DNA from: Clitopilus passeckerianus
Taxonomy: Eukaryota > Basidiomycota > Agaricomycetes > Agaricales > Entolomataceae
Direction: 5' to 3'
Assembly (NCBI GenBank): GCA_944990035.1
Contig: CALYLX010000126.1
Coordinates: forward strand, 434,001 to 498,000
Length of the DNA: 64,000 bases
Under the pieces are notes generated by a model that worked only from the letters and a program-made list of their open reading frames with translations, did no database searches and was not told where the DNA came from. The position numbers were made by a program, and so were the translations under genes. This document shows, piece by piece, positions 1 to 10,758 of the stretch. Positions within the stretch are counted from its first letter, which is position 1. Every line of letters starts with the position of its first letter.

Positions 1-3000
1 TCGACATTCCAGATAACAATAGTCAATACCATGCACCTGCATAATCCCGGAGAAGGATTGGGTATTGGCGTCCCTATTCCAAACACCACCGTCTATCTCT
101 TGGACGAGCATCTGATTCCAGTGAAGATTGGTGATATCGGGGTCATTTGGGCTGGTGGTGCCGGGATCACTCGCGGATACGTGAACAACATGCTCAAGAC
201 CACAGAGAGATACCTTCGAGATCCGTTCATGAACGATGGGTAGGCGTCCGAGCTAGATGTGGTTCCAGTATGCTGAAACCTTCCCCTTTCCAGTTCCATG
301 ATGTTCAACACAGGCGACCTGGCGTACGTGCGTTACAACTCCTCTTGTTACCCTCTTGCTCAAACTGTTTGATTACAGCCGGTGGCATCCTGATGGCAAC
401 CTTGAGCATCTGGGTCGTGTCGATCATCAGGTTAAGATTAAAGTTAGCAATTTCCTGATCACGAATCTACTCCAGTCTGACATTCTTTTTAGGGCTTCAA
501 AATCGAGCTTGACCGTGTTGCAGCCGCTATAGAGGTATGGCTTGTCGAATGCACGAATAATAGTTCTAATCGCTTGTTAGACCACCCCAGGCGTGAAGTC
601 GGCAGCAGCTATTATGATCGAGAGTGATATTTGGGCCTTCTACACCCCCATCAATGTTCCAACCGACGCTGTAAAGAAGTCGACTGCTCAAGTGTTGCCC
701 CATTATGGTATACCTTCAAAGTTCATGGCATTAGAGAAATTCCCTGAAACGACGTAAGCGAATTATTTTTGATGTGACTGTCTCATCATCTGAACACCCA
801 ATATAGCAATGGCAAGATTGACAAAAAAGCGCTCCAAGATCTTGCCATTCACTCCCCGGAGTTTGAGCCCTATACTCCGATTCCCGACGCTGCCCTTACG
901 CCCGAAATGGCAGCCCCTCAAGTACCCATCTTCCCTTTATTAGTGGGTTCAGAGAAGGCAGAAAAGGCCCCGCAAAACTCTACACCCGAATGGAATCTTT
1001 CTGCGGGTGTTACTAAACGACCTCCCCCAAAGCGGAAAAGCCCGCCACCTCAATCGCCCACAATGGCTCCTCCACGCCGGATACACACTCCTCCTCCTCA
1101 GAAGCCTTCCCCACCTCCTTCATCGCCGCCGCCTCCACTACCAGCTCGTTCGTTGAGACGTGAGCGCTCTCGAAATGCGCTTGGGGACCGTCCAGAGCCG
1201 GAGTCTACCTACTCTGAAATGTCACAAATACCTCGGAGCTTGTCACCTCATTCGTCCATCCACTCTTCCATCCACAAGGACCTCCCTGGCATAGCCGAGG
1301 AAAAGCCTTCCACCAACGAATGGGACAACATTTCGCGAGTGTCACCCACACCCACCTGGGTCAACAATGAGACGATGAGCGTGGATACCCATGTCGGAAC
1401 CATTCTCGATGTCCCAATGAAAAAGGAGATGTCGTCTTCTGAGATGGAAGATCAAACATCAATTTGGGCTGGATTTGACCAAGGCGCCCTTCCGGAGAAG
1501 GAGGATCGGCGGATTGTCCGTGTTCTCCGCTACAAGATCTTCACTACATGGGCCCGCCTCTTCAGTCTTGTCTTTTTCATCAACTTCTGGGTCTTCATAG
1601 CAGCAGCAGCCAACGGGTGGAACGCATACGAGATCAGCAAAGGTGTCTTCGGCAACTTATTCCTGTCCTCGCTTATGCGACAGGACTATCTAATTGACGG
1701 ATTCTTCTTTCTGGCAACTCGAACACCTTCTCATTGGCCACTCTGGGCGAGGAAAATTTCTGTGGACGTTCATCAGCTTGGCGGAGTACATGCTGGAGCT
1801 GCGGCATCAAGTACCTTATGGTTCCTTCTCTACACGGGAAAAGCCACCAGAGAGTCTGTAATGCAATCAGAACATGGTCAAAAGGTGAGACGGGATTCCG
1901 TCCTACCATTTATATGCCGTAACACCTATCTTCAGGCCGCCGCTGGCACCGTCACCGTTGCCTGGTTCACTCTGTTCCTTCTATTGGGAACGTTGACATT
2001 TGCATACCCGAGAATTCAGGACAAGTTCCGACACAGCTTCGAGACTATTCACCGTTACTGCGCTTGGGGCATTGTAATACTGCTTTGGATTGAAGTATAT
2101 CGTCTCAACTCGCAGGGTTGAAACCATACTAACTACATCGTCCAGGTTCCGTTCCTCACGAATGATTATCGAAGCCCAGAAAAACCTCTTCATGTTGCAA
2201 TACGCGAGTCCAGTGCATTTTGGTTGCTTCTTCTCACATCAGGTGAGACTATTTGTTTTGGCAGGATTATCACTTATTAACGAGTGCAGTTTCCATGCTT
2301 CTTCCCTGGATCAGACTCAGAAAGGTGGCTGTATACAGCAAGAGACTCTCGCCCCAGGCCGTCCGATTATACTTCGACTATGGTATGGGACATATCCATC
2401 ATTTCGCACTAGCTTGTCTAACATGGATAACAGCAACGCCATCACCCGGAAGCATCGTAAAGGTTTCCGACGATCTGGTGACGGAGTGGCACAACTTCCC
2501 TGCCGTGTGTGAACCCGGAAATCCAGGTTTCTCTGTCGTACTGGCCAAAGGCGGTTACTGGACCTCGACCCAAGTCGGAAATCCTCCAAGCAAGCTCTGG
2601 GTTCGCGGCGTCCCTTTCTACGGCATCATGCGACTCGTTCCCGTATTCAAGAATATTGTTCTCGTCGCAACTGGATGTGGCATCGCGAACTGCATGCCTG
2701 TCGTTCTCGAGCGCCGTATTCCGATTCGTGTTCTCTGGATCGCTCCCAACGTCCGACAAGTGTATGGCGACAAATTGGTAGACTCGATTATTGATGCCAA
2801 TCCTGCAGCACTGATTCTCAGTACGTATCCACCCCAATGCCCGGAACCCCAAGCTAACTATAGATAATCAGATTCCCGTGTGGGCGATGTTGACCTTGTC
2901 AAAATGACATATCGCCTGGCGAAGGAAGCTGACGCGGAGGCCGTCATCGTCGTCTCGAACAAGAGAGTCACAGAAAAGGTCGTGTACGGCCTGTCAAGCA

Positions 3001-3044
3001 GAGGCATTCCTGCATATGGGTCAATATGCATAGAAGAGCCTTAA
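1..3044 (+). CDS. Adenylate-forming (AMP-binding) / ferric-reductase-like fusion protein, 3' part
   Basis: The start lies left of the window. The 5' part is the C-terminal half of an adenylation domain as in NRPS-like enzymes: GEGLGIGVPIPNT, then GDLARW, then DHQVKIKGFKIEL across splices, then NGKIDKKAL with the conserved Lys of the last core motif. No carrier domain follows. A Pro/Ser-rich linker (about 1010-1200) leads to several hydrophobic helices (about 1540-2100 and 2190-2320) and a soluble part with EWHNF and VATGCGIANCMPV, which resembles the membrane and NAD(P)-binding parts of ferric reductases. Introns: 240-293, 324-378, 443-492, 535-580, 754-806, 1885-1935 (51 nt, in frame), 2095-2145, 2243-2289, 2383-2433, 2821-2871. 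Such fusions are widespread in fungi and their substrate is generally unknown. The last residues (AYGSICIEEP) look unlike the usual family ending, so the C terminus may be altered. The domain reading is solid; the function is inferred. Confidence 0.85.
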
Positions 3045-4140
3045 GTTAAAACCTATTTATTCTAGCAGGCTTATTTATTCATGGCCAAAGTGGACCTTTA
3101 ACAATTGTTCTAACCCATGTCATTCCTTTCCCCTGTATAGAACTGGATCATCACTCACCATAGACAACACATCACACACATATATAGATACGTTACTGTA
3201 TAATCTCAGCTAAATGACCTGTTTTATACTTAATAAATAGCATGTTGTAAAACGAGCGACAGGTCTGCGTGAAGTCTTCCGTGGTCGAGGCGTCAACGAC
3301 CTCATCCCAGATTGCTAACTTCAAATATTCAAGATGTCATTTAAACCAGCCAGCCCCAAAAAGGTCGTCAGCGAAACTCAAAAGGTCGATGTTGCCAAAC
3401 GTGCTCATATAAAACAGATGCTACTGGTAGGCGAGTGAGTGTCTCTCCGAGCGGTTTTACTTGCCCCAACTCCTTGAAAGGACTCAGGCTGCGGAGATCT
3501 TCGTCCAGCGTCATGCCCTGGTTGGACAGTGATACAGAGCACTTACTGCGGAATATTTCCATGCTCTGCGGAAGGTAAGCCCCTTGGCCATTACGGTCTA
3601 CGTGGTTGACGTTGCCCATGGGGACATCAACTGGATAATTGAGCGTTTGTCCATTGGCGATCCGGGCCATGGCCGGCCTCATGTGTTCGTGGACGGTGTA
3701 GTACCAGCGGTTTATCCAACTGTCTATACAACGTATGGTCGAGAAGGCCGTATCTGACTAGATGAATGAAAACCATTGTTCTTCAAAGGGTAGGGGTGGA
3801 CATGGAGTCGAGAGCCGTGGAAAGCTCTACGACATTGTAGTGAAAAGAGGTACCAGTAGCCTTTCTTTTTCCTTTACTTAGTGACCGGTTAAGCTCATTT
3901 CTGCCTTCGTACGCATTGCCTCAGAGCATAAAATCAAAAATCGCCACTGGACGAGAGACTTGAGATGGTCGAGAGTCAGCCTGAAGAGCAGAATGGACGC
4001 CATGGCTACCAAACAAAGTTGCACTGCCACCGGCCTTTAAACTCTATCTCCTCCGTTTTACAGCCAAGCGACATCTAATCTTTGTTTCCACAGGTTTCTA
4101 CCTGTTTCCACCAACTCGAAACCTCCACGACATCTACACA
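3045..4140. other. Intergenic; possible short or decayed coding pieces
   Basis: No gene can be modelled convincingly. An ATG at 3334 opens a short frame that, with a GT-AG intron near 3436-3487, would give about 60 residues ending at 3588. A second plus frame reads openly at 3531-3759. A 104-codon minus frame (3368-3682) overlaps both. None shows a recognisable motif. The rest is AT-rich 3' flank of the gene to the left and promoter of the gene at 4141. Confidence 0.4.
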
Positions 4141-5373
4141 ATGGTAGTACAAAGAATATCTGGCTCAACGGTATCTGCAGCTCTTACAAGTTCGCAGAGA
4201 CGTTCGGTGAGGACCGCCAAACCACCGGTAAAAACCGAGGATACTACAACTCCCCTCGAGCTCAGCACCCCAACCAAACAGTCATTGAAGTTAGAGGTTA
4301 TCGAAGAATCGGCATCTTTTACTACTCCTAAACGTAAAAGGGCTACCAGTACAAGCTCATCCAGGCCAAAAACATCCAGAAAACGTCAGAAGAAAGCTGC
4401 GGATGCAGAGGACGACTTCCCGCCCCAAACACCGACTCAGGCGTCGTCATCCAAAAACCGAACTAAGCCCTTGAGTTCCAGGGCACCGAAAAAGGGTGGC
4501 AAAAAGACGACTAGCACTCCAAAGACCGCCAAAACATTGTCTGAAAAGGAGCCGAGGAGGCGGCGAGCAAAGGACGTGAAGTACGGAAACCGATGCTGGC
4601 TCGTAAGTTGTTCCTCTGTCTCCTCCACAACATATACTCATTCAACTTCTGATTCCATAGTACCAAACTGAACTCCTCAACTGGCATAAATACAACTTCG
4701 GGATCTCAGATTTGGCGGCCCTCCCTGCTACCGTTAAGCAGAACTCCAGGCGCCCTTCCACGAACACCTATTGCTACCGCGTTTATCACCTCAACTGGCT
4801 AAAATCCCAGCTCGACGCAGGGAAGGGCCTCATCCTACCTGCTGGTTCTACAGTAAATCCGGAACACCCTGAGTTTGTTCTCGAGAACGGGCCAGCCATG
4901 AGTAGGGAGAAAGCAAAATCTCACTATCATAGATTCGGAGTAGGTGCAAATTTCAACTGATGGCTTCTCATTCATGCTAACGCCTCTGAAGCTGAACTCA
5001 GATCAGCTCAATAGACTTAAGCCCTGTAAGAAGGCCAGCCTTCCGGATGGTAAGAGAGCAGTGGAGCAGTGGAATGTGTGTGATATCGAGGTAAGTGCCC
5101 CCTACGAGTTTGCATGACTAGATCTGATCTCTCGTGGTTAGGCTCTTCTTCAACAAGGTCAAGACCTGGAAGAGCATTGCCCTCCCGCCCCCGAACCCCT
5201 GAGAGCCATTCCCGTGTATATCGAATACGATGAAGTGGATTTCGACTATTATGACGAAGATTTCGTTGAGGAACAGGAATGCGTAAGTCACTCAACTTTT
5301 CTGTGAAGATTTAGATATCTGATTCTTGCCATCTGTCTAGCCGTGTTGCGTGTTCTTTGGTTTGCCTGGATAG
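4141..5373 (+). CDS. Two-repeat XPA-C-like protein with basic N terminus (337 aa)
   Basis: Five exons (4141-4602, 4661-4939, 4992-5090, 5142-5282, 5341-5373) total 1014 nt. Residues 1-150 are Ser/Thr/Lys-rich with likely nuclear signals (PKRKRA, RKRQKK). Repeat 1 (about 155-225) has the pattern YNFGISDLAALP..N..YCYRVYHLNWL and ends GKGLILP. Repeat 2 (about 245-300) has AKSHYHRF, LNSDQLNRLKP and VCDIEALLQQG. The same two-repeat plan occurs in the genes at 5819, 7186, 8902 and 55527. The pattern (aromatic/Leu, DL, Asn, then a Tyr-rich strand and a V/I-x-x-L helix) resembles the DNA-binding C-terminal domain of XPA; that link is inferred from pattern only. The acidic tail ends in a Cys pair. Convergent with the gene at 5819. 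Function unknown, perhaps DNA binding. Confidence 0.7.
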
Positions 5374-5818
5374 ATATCACTACATCACCAAATTTTCGGT
5401 CATACTCGCATTTTCTTCGACGTTTGCTACATTTAACACAGTAAATTTTCTTGTTTGTATATGGAGAGCCATGCCTCGTAGAGTCGACAATACTTTACCG
5501 CGGCCTATTGGTACTATTCATACATACATAACAGCCTGAGGACGTCAACTTTGAGAACGCGATCCCATAAGGTTATAAAACCCGTATTCCGATAATTGTA
5601 ACTCAATAATAATAATAATAAACGTAGGATATGGTTCAGAATCCAGCGGGAAGCCTCGAGAAGAGACTCGGAGCTATGCACAATGCTGGAGGCGAGTGAT
5701 ATAGATCTGTGGTACGTATAGATTTCGGAGTGGTAAGGTATTTGTTAAAGAAATTTCCGTAAACAAGATGCCTGGAAGCAATGCGAAGCACTCCATCCCC
5801 TCAGCGGGCGTATCAATT
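5374..5818. other. Convergent intergenic region
   Basis: Space between the convergent stops at 5373 and 5819. It is AT-rich with an (aat)n tract at about 5606-5621. It presumably holds both 3' untranslated regions. No gene seen. Confidence 0.5.
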
Positions 5819-6428
5819 TCAAACGGAGTTCTGCTGACGCCATATCCGTGCGATGTTTGCTCCCTGTCGGGAGAGGGCCTGCCAAAGGGTTAATCAATGA
5901 TGAGAGGTGAATCGGAATCTACGCCTACTTACCTGAACCTCCGAGAGCTTGTAAAGCGTCATCATGCCCCATTTGCCGAGTTTCTGCTTTGACGATAGCG
6001 TCGCGTTCAGGCGGTCAGAAGACACCTATTGAAAGTAAATTATTAGTTTTCGTGGGCCGAGAGAAGGGGAACGAGCTAACCTTGTATTTTTTCTTTGCAT
6101 CGGTTAGCGTAATCGTTGCTACACCCTTGTCCACAGGCAAGTTTAAACCCACACCCTCATCCAAGGCTCGATGGAGTCGCAAGACATCGTTCAGAGAGTA
6201 CTTCACCATCGTCGTTCCATACCTGTATGGATTGGGTTGCACACTGAGAGGTAGGATGGCTCTGAGGTCAGCTTCCCCGATTCCGTATTCCTTCATAGCG
6301 TCAGATTTGAGCTGTCGGGTACGGGTCAGCTGCCCAGCTCTGAAGATAGGAAAACAGCTACATACTATCCAGGTTTCGTTTCTAGTATGGTCTTCATAAT
6401 ACGCATGCTGGTGGCGACTCAGAGGCAT
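5819..6428 (-). CDS. Two-repeat XPA-C-like small protein, paralogue A (148 aa)
   Basis: Four exons on the minus strand: 6428-6366, 6311-6081, 6025-5933, 5878-5819 (447 nt). The first intron (6365-6312, 54 nt) is in frame and could be read through, but the neighbour at 7186 has a matching junction, so splicing is favoured. Repeat 1 contains MKEYGIGEADLRAI, an Asn, KYSLNDVLRL and GVGLNLP. Repeat 2 contains AKKKYKVSSDRLNATL, TLYKLSEVQALSRQG and NIARIW. Exon 2 is 231 nt, the same as in paralogue B, and a conserved upstream block is shared, so the two are a recent tandem duplicate. Product likely nuclear; no catalytic motif is visible. Confidence 0.72.
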
Positions 6429-7185
6429 GTTGGAGAATTTGGCCTCTCTTGTCTTTGATGGGTGTTATGAAGAAAGCGAAGAAAGGGGGGTGCACGAGCT
6501 TTTTATAGGGTGGGGGATCTCGCCAAAATATTGTTCTCGTGGTTTGAAGGCATGAAGATTCTAGAAGAGGAGGAGTTTGGTGGTGAATGCGGCGCATTTT
6601 TTGCTCGATCGAGCGAAAGTGGTCTCGCTCCGAGGCACACGGCATTTGGCTAGATCCGAATAACAATAGTCCCCGTCACTACTATCTAAAGGACCTCTCA
6701 CTCGATTTCAGCTGTGGCCTTTAAAGGAGAGACGCCAAGAGGCGACAGAAGGTGGGAGAGGTGGCAGGAGTTGCTGAAGCTGAACTCAGATCAGCCCAAG
6801 TCACGAAACTTTGTGAGGATTCGAATATCTGATCCTCGCCACAAGCCTTGCTCCGTGTTGTGATTCCCTGGCTTTGAAGGCTATTAACAACGTATCCGGT
6901 TTCGGCTTTCCCAATACCTCCAAAGCGGATGTGGAAGTTTTAAATGTTCTCTTTATTGATTGATTTTATATAATATGTACATAACGAAGGTTAAATTCGA
7001 CAATGAAAAAGGTCCGAATGGGTTATAAAAGCGAAATTTTGCTAATAATACACAAGGAGCACAATGTGATAACATCAAAGACTTAACAAGAAGCTCAGCT
7101 TCCCAATGCCGAAAGGATTAAAAGAAGTGTAGTGTAGAAAACATTGAAACAACAATTTGATCGACCAAGAAGCGTTGGATGGGGT
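6429..7185. other. Upstream region of paralogue A and 3' flank of paralogue B
   Basis: Holds the A promoter block (described separately) and about 500 bp of AT-rich sequence downstream of the stop at 7186. A short match to the 3' end of the gene at 4141 (gctgaactcagatcagc, about 6778-6794 and 4991-5007) suggests a further decayed fragment of the same family. No intact gene. Confidence 0.45.
6500..6620 (-). promoter_or_regulatory. Promoter of paralogue A with palindrome block
   Basis: On the minus strand a TATAAAAAG box (about 6501-6508) lies about 75 bp upstream of the ATG at 6428. Further upstream are a 12-bp perfect palindrome GCTCGATCGAGC (6603-6614) and AATGCGGCGCATT (6585-6597). The same two motifs recur in order upstream of paralogue B (8001-8030), in an otherwise diverged flank. 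This suggests a conserved regulatory site. Confidence 0.5.
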
Positions 7186-7830
7186 TTAAGCAGAATCCTC
7201 TTCTTCGGCCTCTTCTTCGGCCCAAATGCGACCAATGTTCTCTCCCTGCTGAGCAAGAGCCTGCAAAGAAGTGAATCAATGAAGAGAAGTTGATTAGATC
7301 GCAGTTCAGAGCTACTGACCTGAACTTCTGAGCGCCAGTAAAACGTTGTGATGCCGGTTCCGTTCCTATGGTGGTTGGGGATCTGCTTTGAGGGCCGGAG
7401 GGCGGCCTCAAGACGTGCAGAGGATACCTAGTAAAAGAATCTAAGGTCAGTTCAGCAGATCCAGAGTCATCAATAGAGTAGCCGAACCTTGTGGTCTTTG
7501 AGTGCATAGGTCTTCATGATCTCTGAAGGCCCATGTTGGGCAGGCAAATTCAACCCCACGCCGTCGTCCAAGGCTTGTCGGAGCCGCTTGACCTCCCTCA
7601 AGGAGTACTTGGTCGTCGTTATGCGCAAATTTCGTACATTTGGCTCCACACTGAGAGGTTGGATCGCTCGAAGGTCAGCTTCACCGAGGCCATAGCTCTT
7701 CATAGCATGAGATTTAAGCTGCCGAACCGTTTTGTCAGCCCAACAACAATGAGGCATGAAGAGGAGAACTTGCGATTCATGTTCCACCAATGGGAGTTGC
7801 TAGAACATGTGTAGACTGGTGGCGAGGCAT
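7186..7830 (-). CDS. Two-repeat XPA-C-like small protein, paralogue B (145 aa)
   Basis: Four exons: 7830-7807, 7718-7488, 7427-7320, 7260-7186 (438 nt). The start MPRHQSTH was chosen because its splice (donor 7806, acceptor 7719) joins in frame to LKSHAMKSYGLGEADLRAI, exactly parallel to paralogue A; without this splice the frame has no upstream ATG. Repeat 1 ends GVGLNLP. Repeat 2 has KDHK, VSSARLEAAL, TFYWRSEVQALAQQG and NIGRIW, followed by a short Glu-rich tail. It is closest to the gene at 5819, and the two flanks also match. The first intron (88 nt) is long for this genome, so exon 1 is the least certain part. Function unknown. Confidence 0.68.
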
Positions 7831-7914
7831 GTTAGAGAAATTGAGCTCTTATGTGTAGATGATGGGTGTTCTGAGTCAACCCTAGATGAACGGGAGCGCG
7901 AGGGCACGCAAGGG

Positions 7915-8040
7915 CTTTATAGCAGAGAAAAACCTGGTCAAAATAATGTTCTCGCGGTTTGAAGCCATGAAGCTGCTATAGGTGGAGGTGTTTGGTGGTC
8001 AATGCGGCGCATTCTTTGCTCGATCGAGTGAAAGCGGTCA
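7915..8040 (-). promoter_or_regulatory. Promoter of paralogue B, duplicated block
   Basis: Carries the same ordered elements as the paralogue A promoter: a TATAAAG-like box near 7918, a shared stretch around tgttctcg and gcatgaag/ccatgaag, AATGCGGCGCATT at 8001-8013 and GCTCGATCGAGT at 8018-8029. The last has one change from the perfect palindrome upstream of paralogue A. Confidence 0.45.
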
Positions 8041-8901
8041 AGCGTCCGTGGTTCATGTACAGCCTCTGGCCGTGGTCCCTGTGGCTGGAGCTGTTCTTCA
8101 GCAGCGCGAACATCCAACCCACGTCGCAACAGATGATCGAGGCCTCCAGTATCCGTGATCACTGTAGGGACAGGCCCAAGAAACGACACCTAGATGGGAG
8201 GAGTTGGTCAATCCACAATCACATCTGTGACTAACGCGGTTCAACGCGTCGACAGCGCCGAACACATGATCGCGCCTGTTTCCACTGCTGTGTGCCACTG
8301 TGTCAGATGTTGGTCAGATATCTCCCACTGAAGTCCGCGTTGATCTTTTCAGGTCCTACAATCTGATCAGTGCCCAGTATTCGAAATATGTCCAGAATCT
8401 AGTCCGTATCAACCTGCTTCGTGATGATGGAGTCCAACAACTTGAACAAGGTTGTGAGTTAGCGCACAGACCATCCGGATCCGGCCGGAAACTTCGGCCA
8501 ATTGCGATTAAAAACGGCCATTTCGTCCTGAAGGCTTTGCAGTCTGAACTCAACCAAAACGAGGGCAAGTGAACGAGAACATTCGAGAAGCAACAAGAAT
8601 CTTAGTACGCTCAGCTTCCCCCACCTTTATGTCAAGCAAGCAAGATAGAAAGCAACCACTTTCCAACCGATTTCGTCTGGAAACATAAGTACTCCAGGCT
8701 TCTCAAATTTCTGGTCAACCCTGGACTTGTGATGGACGTAGTAGTGCGATGGCGTCGAACCTTACGATCAATACAGCACATTAATTCTACATACAAGCGT
8801 TGGGGAAATACAACAGGCGTCAAGAAACATGAAGAATAGCGACCTTATCCCATGGCAGAATTACAATGTGGTGACCCCTACACCCATCCACATGTGTCGG
8901 T
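8041..8901. other. Intergenic, no supported gene
   Basis: Several overlapping open frames of 60-90 codons on both strands (for example 8300-8572 plus). None starts convincingly, carries a motif or has matching splice sites. The part near 8600-8900 is the 3' flank of the gene ending at 8902. Confidence 0.4.
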
Positions 8902-9760
8902 TCAATCGTCAATTACAATAATTTCGGGTTCAGGAGGGCTGGAGACTGTGTCCGCTGCAGACTTTCTTGGCTTTCTGGGTGAACGTTTCTTGATCGCTTT
9001 CTCGAGTTGGACCTTCTCGGCAAGCTCCTGGAACCCAACAGTTCTTCACAGAGTCTCGGGAGGCCGAATGATAGCTTTGCATACCTTCACGTCACATTCG
9101 TTCAAGAGAAAAGTCTCCCCCCAGTGAGTATTTGGTACCTTCTTGACAGGTTTGATCCCCTCAATCTGCTTTTGGGATAGCTGCATACAAGAGCGTTGAG
9201 GATCAGGATTCGGGCGTCATTGGTCGAGCACGCTTTACCTTGTATTTACTCTGAGCTTTTGTTTTGGAAAGCTTCCTACCTGGCTTTTCCTCGCAAAATT
9301 CAGATGCGGAAGCCGTTGCCGCGCCGTCACGCGATGGGGAGGTGCTTTGAGCGGGTGAGTTGTGGTGTATGTCACTAGCTATAATGCCATTGTGATCTTG
9401 CCCAGTCAAGTCAATTATCCCGAGATAGGCAGGCTCGCCCCTCCGAGCCGACTCTTTCCGTTCTCCCAAGCGTGTAATATCAGTAAGCAGATACTTGTAG
9501 GTCAACATTGCGCTGTTGAATGGGTTCGGCCGGACCTCTGCTGCTTTGATGGTCGCCAGATCTTCATCTTTCAGTTTATAATCTTTCTTTGCGCGAGTCT
9601 TGGACTTGGGAAGAATATTTCATTGATTAGGGGCGGCCCTGATTGGGGATGAGACACTTCTGATACGTACAACCCATTCCTCTTTCAATGACGACCGCGC
9701 AAAGCCAGGAGGGGTCTTAGAACGTGCAGGGGTGACTGGGACCTTTGATTCACGGGGCAT
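8902..9760 (-). CDS. Two-repeat XPA-C-like protein, paralogue D (225 aa)
   Basis: Four exons: 9760-9671, 9604-9239, 9180-9085, 9027-8902 (678 nt). The start MPRESK at 9760 was preferred because paralogues A and B also begin MP; an in-frame ATG at 9796 would add 12 residues. This member shows the fold most clearly. Repeat 1 has AKKDYKLKDEDLATIKA, NPFNSAMLTYKYLL and a following DITRL helix. Repeat 2 has SKYKLSQKQIEGIKPVKK, NTHWGETFLLNECDV and KELAEK. The repeats are separated by a Ser-rich linker of about 60 residues, and the C terminus is basic (KKRSPRKPRKS). The pattern is that of XPA C-terminal-like DNA-binding domains; a role in nucleic-acid binding is an inference. Confidence 0.75.
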
Positions 9761-10253
9761 ATCGTGGTAGCAGGTGCAGAGGAGGTGGGGATCCATACTG
9801 AGACCCTTACATATCCAATCACCAAGACTGAGCCACACCCACGCGGAATTCTCGATCACTGAAGCCTTAGGCCTTAAGGTTTGAGGCGCCGTTAAGCGCG
9901 AATGAACTGCGATTGAATGCCATCCATCAAAGCAAAAGCAAAAGTAACTGATAGTACACCACTTGGTCAATGTGGGCTACTGCCATCAAGAGATTATGAG
10001 AGCTTGAAGATTCAAGCCACGGATGAGAAAAGATATGCCAGGTTTGATGCGGTCACTATCCCCACAGAACGCGGTGGAAGGCAAGAGAAACCTGTAACCT
10101 CTCTGAATATGCAGCGTTTGAGACAGGGTATGGCAGTTGGAGGGCAAGCTGTTAACCAATGTTCAAACGAACATCATCCTGAAATAACGACACAAGTTCT
10201 GACGTTTATTGATAGCAAACGGCGAACGGCGAACGGCGAACTTGCCATCTGAA
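9761..10253. other. Upstream flank of paralogue D up to Ty3 element 1
   Basis: No gene supported. It ends with a short tandem repeat (10221-10241) directly before the LTR at 10254. The missing 3' exons of the truncated gene at 17421 were looked for here, as expected if element 1 had simply inserted into that gene, and were not found. Confidence 0.45.
10221..10241. repeat. 7-bp tandem repeat, three units
   Basis: Three exact copies of ggcgaac, preceded by a partial unit, 12 bp before the 5' LTR of element 1. Confidence 0.8.
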
Positions 10254-10716
10254 TGTTACAGTTACCTTGGATACGCACCCGGACTCTTTTTCCTTTTACT
10301 CATCTACCATTACTATCCCCGCCCCGCTTACGTTTATACATTTACTCAGTACTGCTGCGCATTACTCATCCCTTTAGCTATGATTACTCAGTATTCTCAC
10401 GATCGTGGGATACTTGTACTATATTTACTTACCATGACTCGTCGTGACTCTTACTCTGACTCACTCTGAGTCATACTTACTTTTGCTTACTTAGCATTGC
10501 TGCGCAATGCCCAACCCTTAGCCCTACTCTTCATGTATAAAATACTTTCACGCTTTCGGTCTTGCTTCCCCAGCTTGACCTAAAAGCCTATACATTGCTA
10601 TTTGCTTTAACTTTGACTCGCTCGATTACTCTCGCTCGTCTCTACAAAGGCTGGTAGAGGACTAAGCAGCTGAACTCTTGATACTTGGTTGAGCACGTAG
10701 CGATACTAGCTTAACA
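10254..10716 (+). repeat. 5' LTR of element 1
   Basis: 463 bp with TG...CA ends (TGTTACAG to CTTAACA). TATAAAATA at 10536. It matches the solo LTR at 14585-15047 and both LTRs of element 2 almost base for base. Confidence 0.95.
10536..10581 (+). promoter_or_regulatory. LTR promoter: TATA box and inferred 5' end of R
   Basis: TATAAAATA (10536) is followed 36 bp later by CAGCTTGACCT (10571-10581). This 11-mer is the exact reverse complement of the bases just after the LTR, so transcription probably starts here. Confidence 0.65.
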
Positions 10717-10718
10717 AA

Positions 10719-10729
10719 AGGTCAAGCTG
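10719..10729 (+). promoter_or_regulatory. Self-complementary primer-binding site
   Basis: AGGTCAAGCTG begins 2 nt after the LTR. There is no TGG as expected for a tRNA 3' end. Its perfect 11-nt partner lies in the LTR at 10571-10581. This is the arrangement of the S. pombe Tf1 element, where the transcript's own 5' end serves as primer. Confidence 0.7.
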
Positions 10730-10758
10730 ATCTGATAGCCCGCTCATCGCAAGCGTAG

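Noticed and set aside
3368..3682. 104-codon minus-strand frame.
   Set aside because: No motif, no promoter, and overlapped by equally plausible plus-strand frames; left as unassigned.
8300..8572. 90-codon plus frame as a gene.
   Set aside because: Starts at a non-ATG codon, no motif, no homologous pattern elsewhere in the window.
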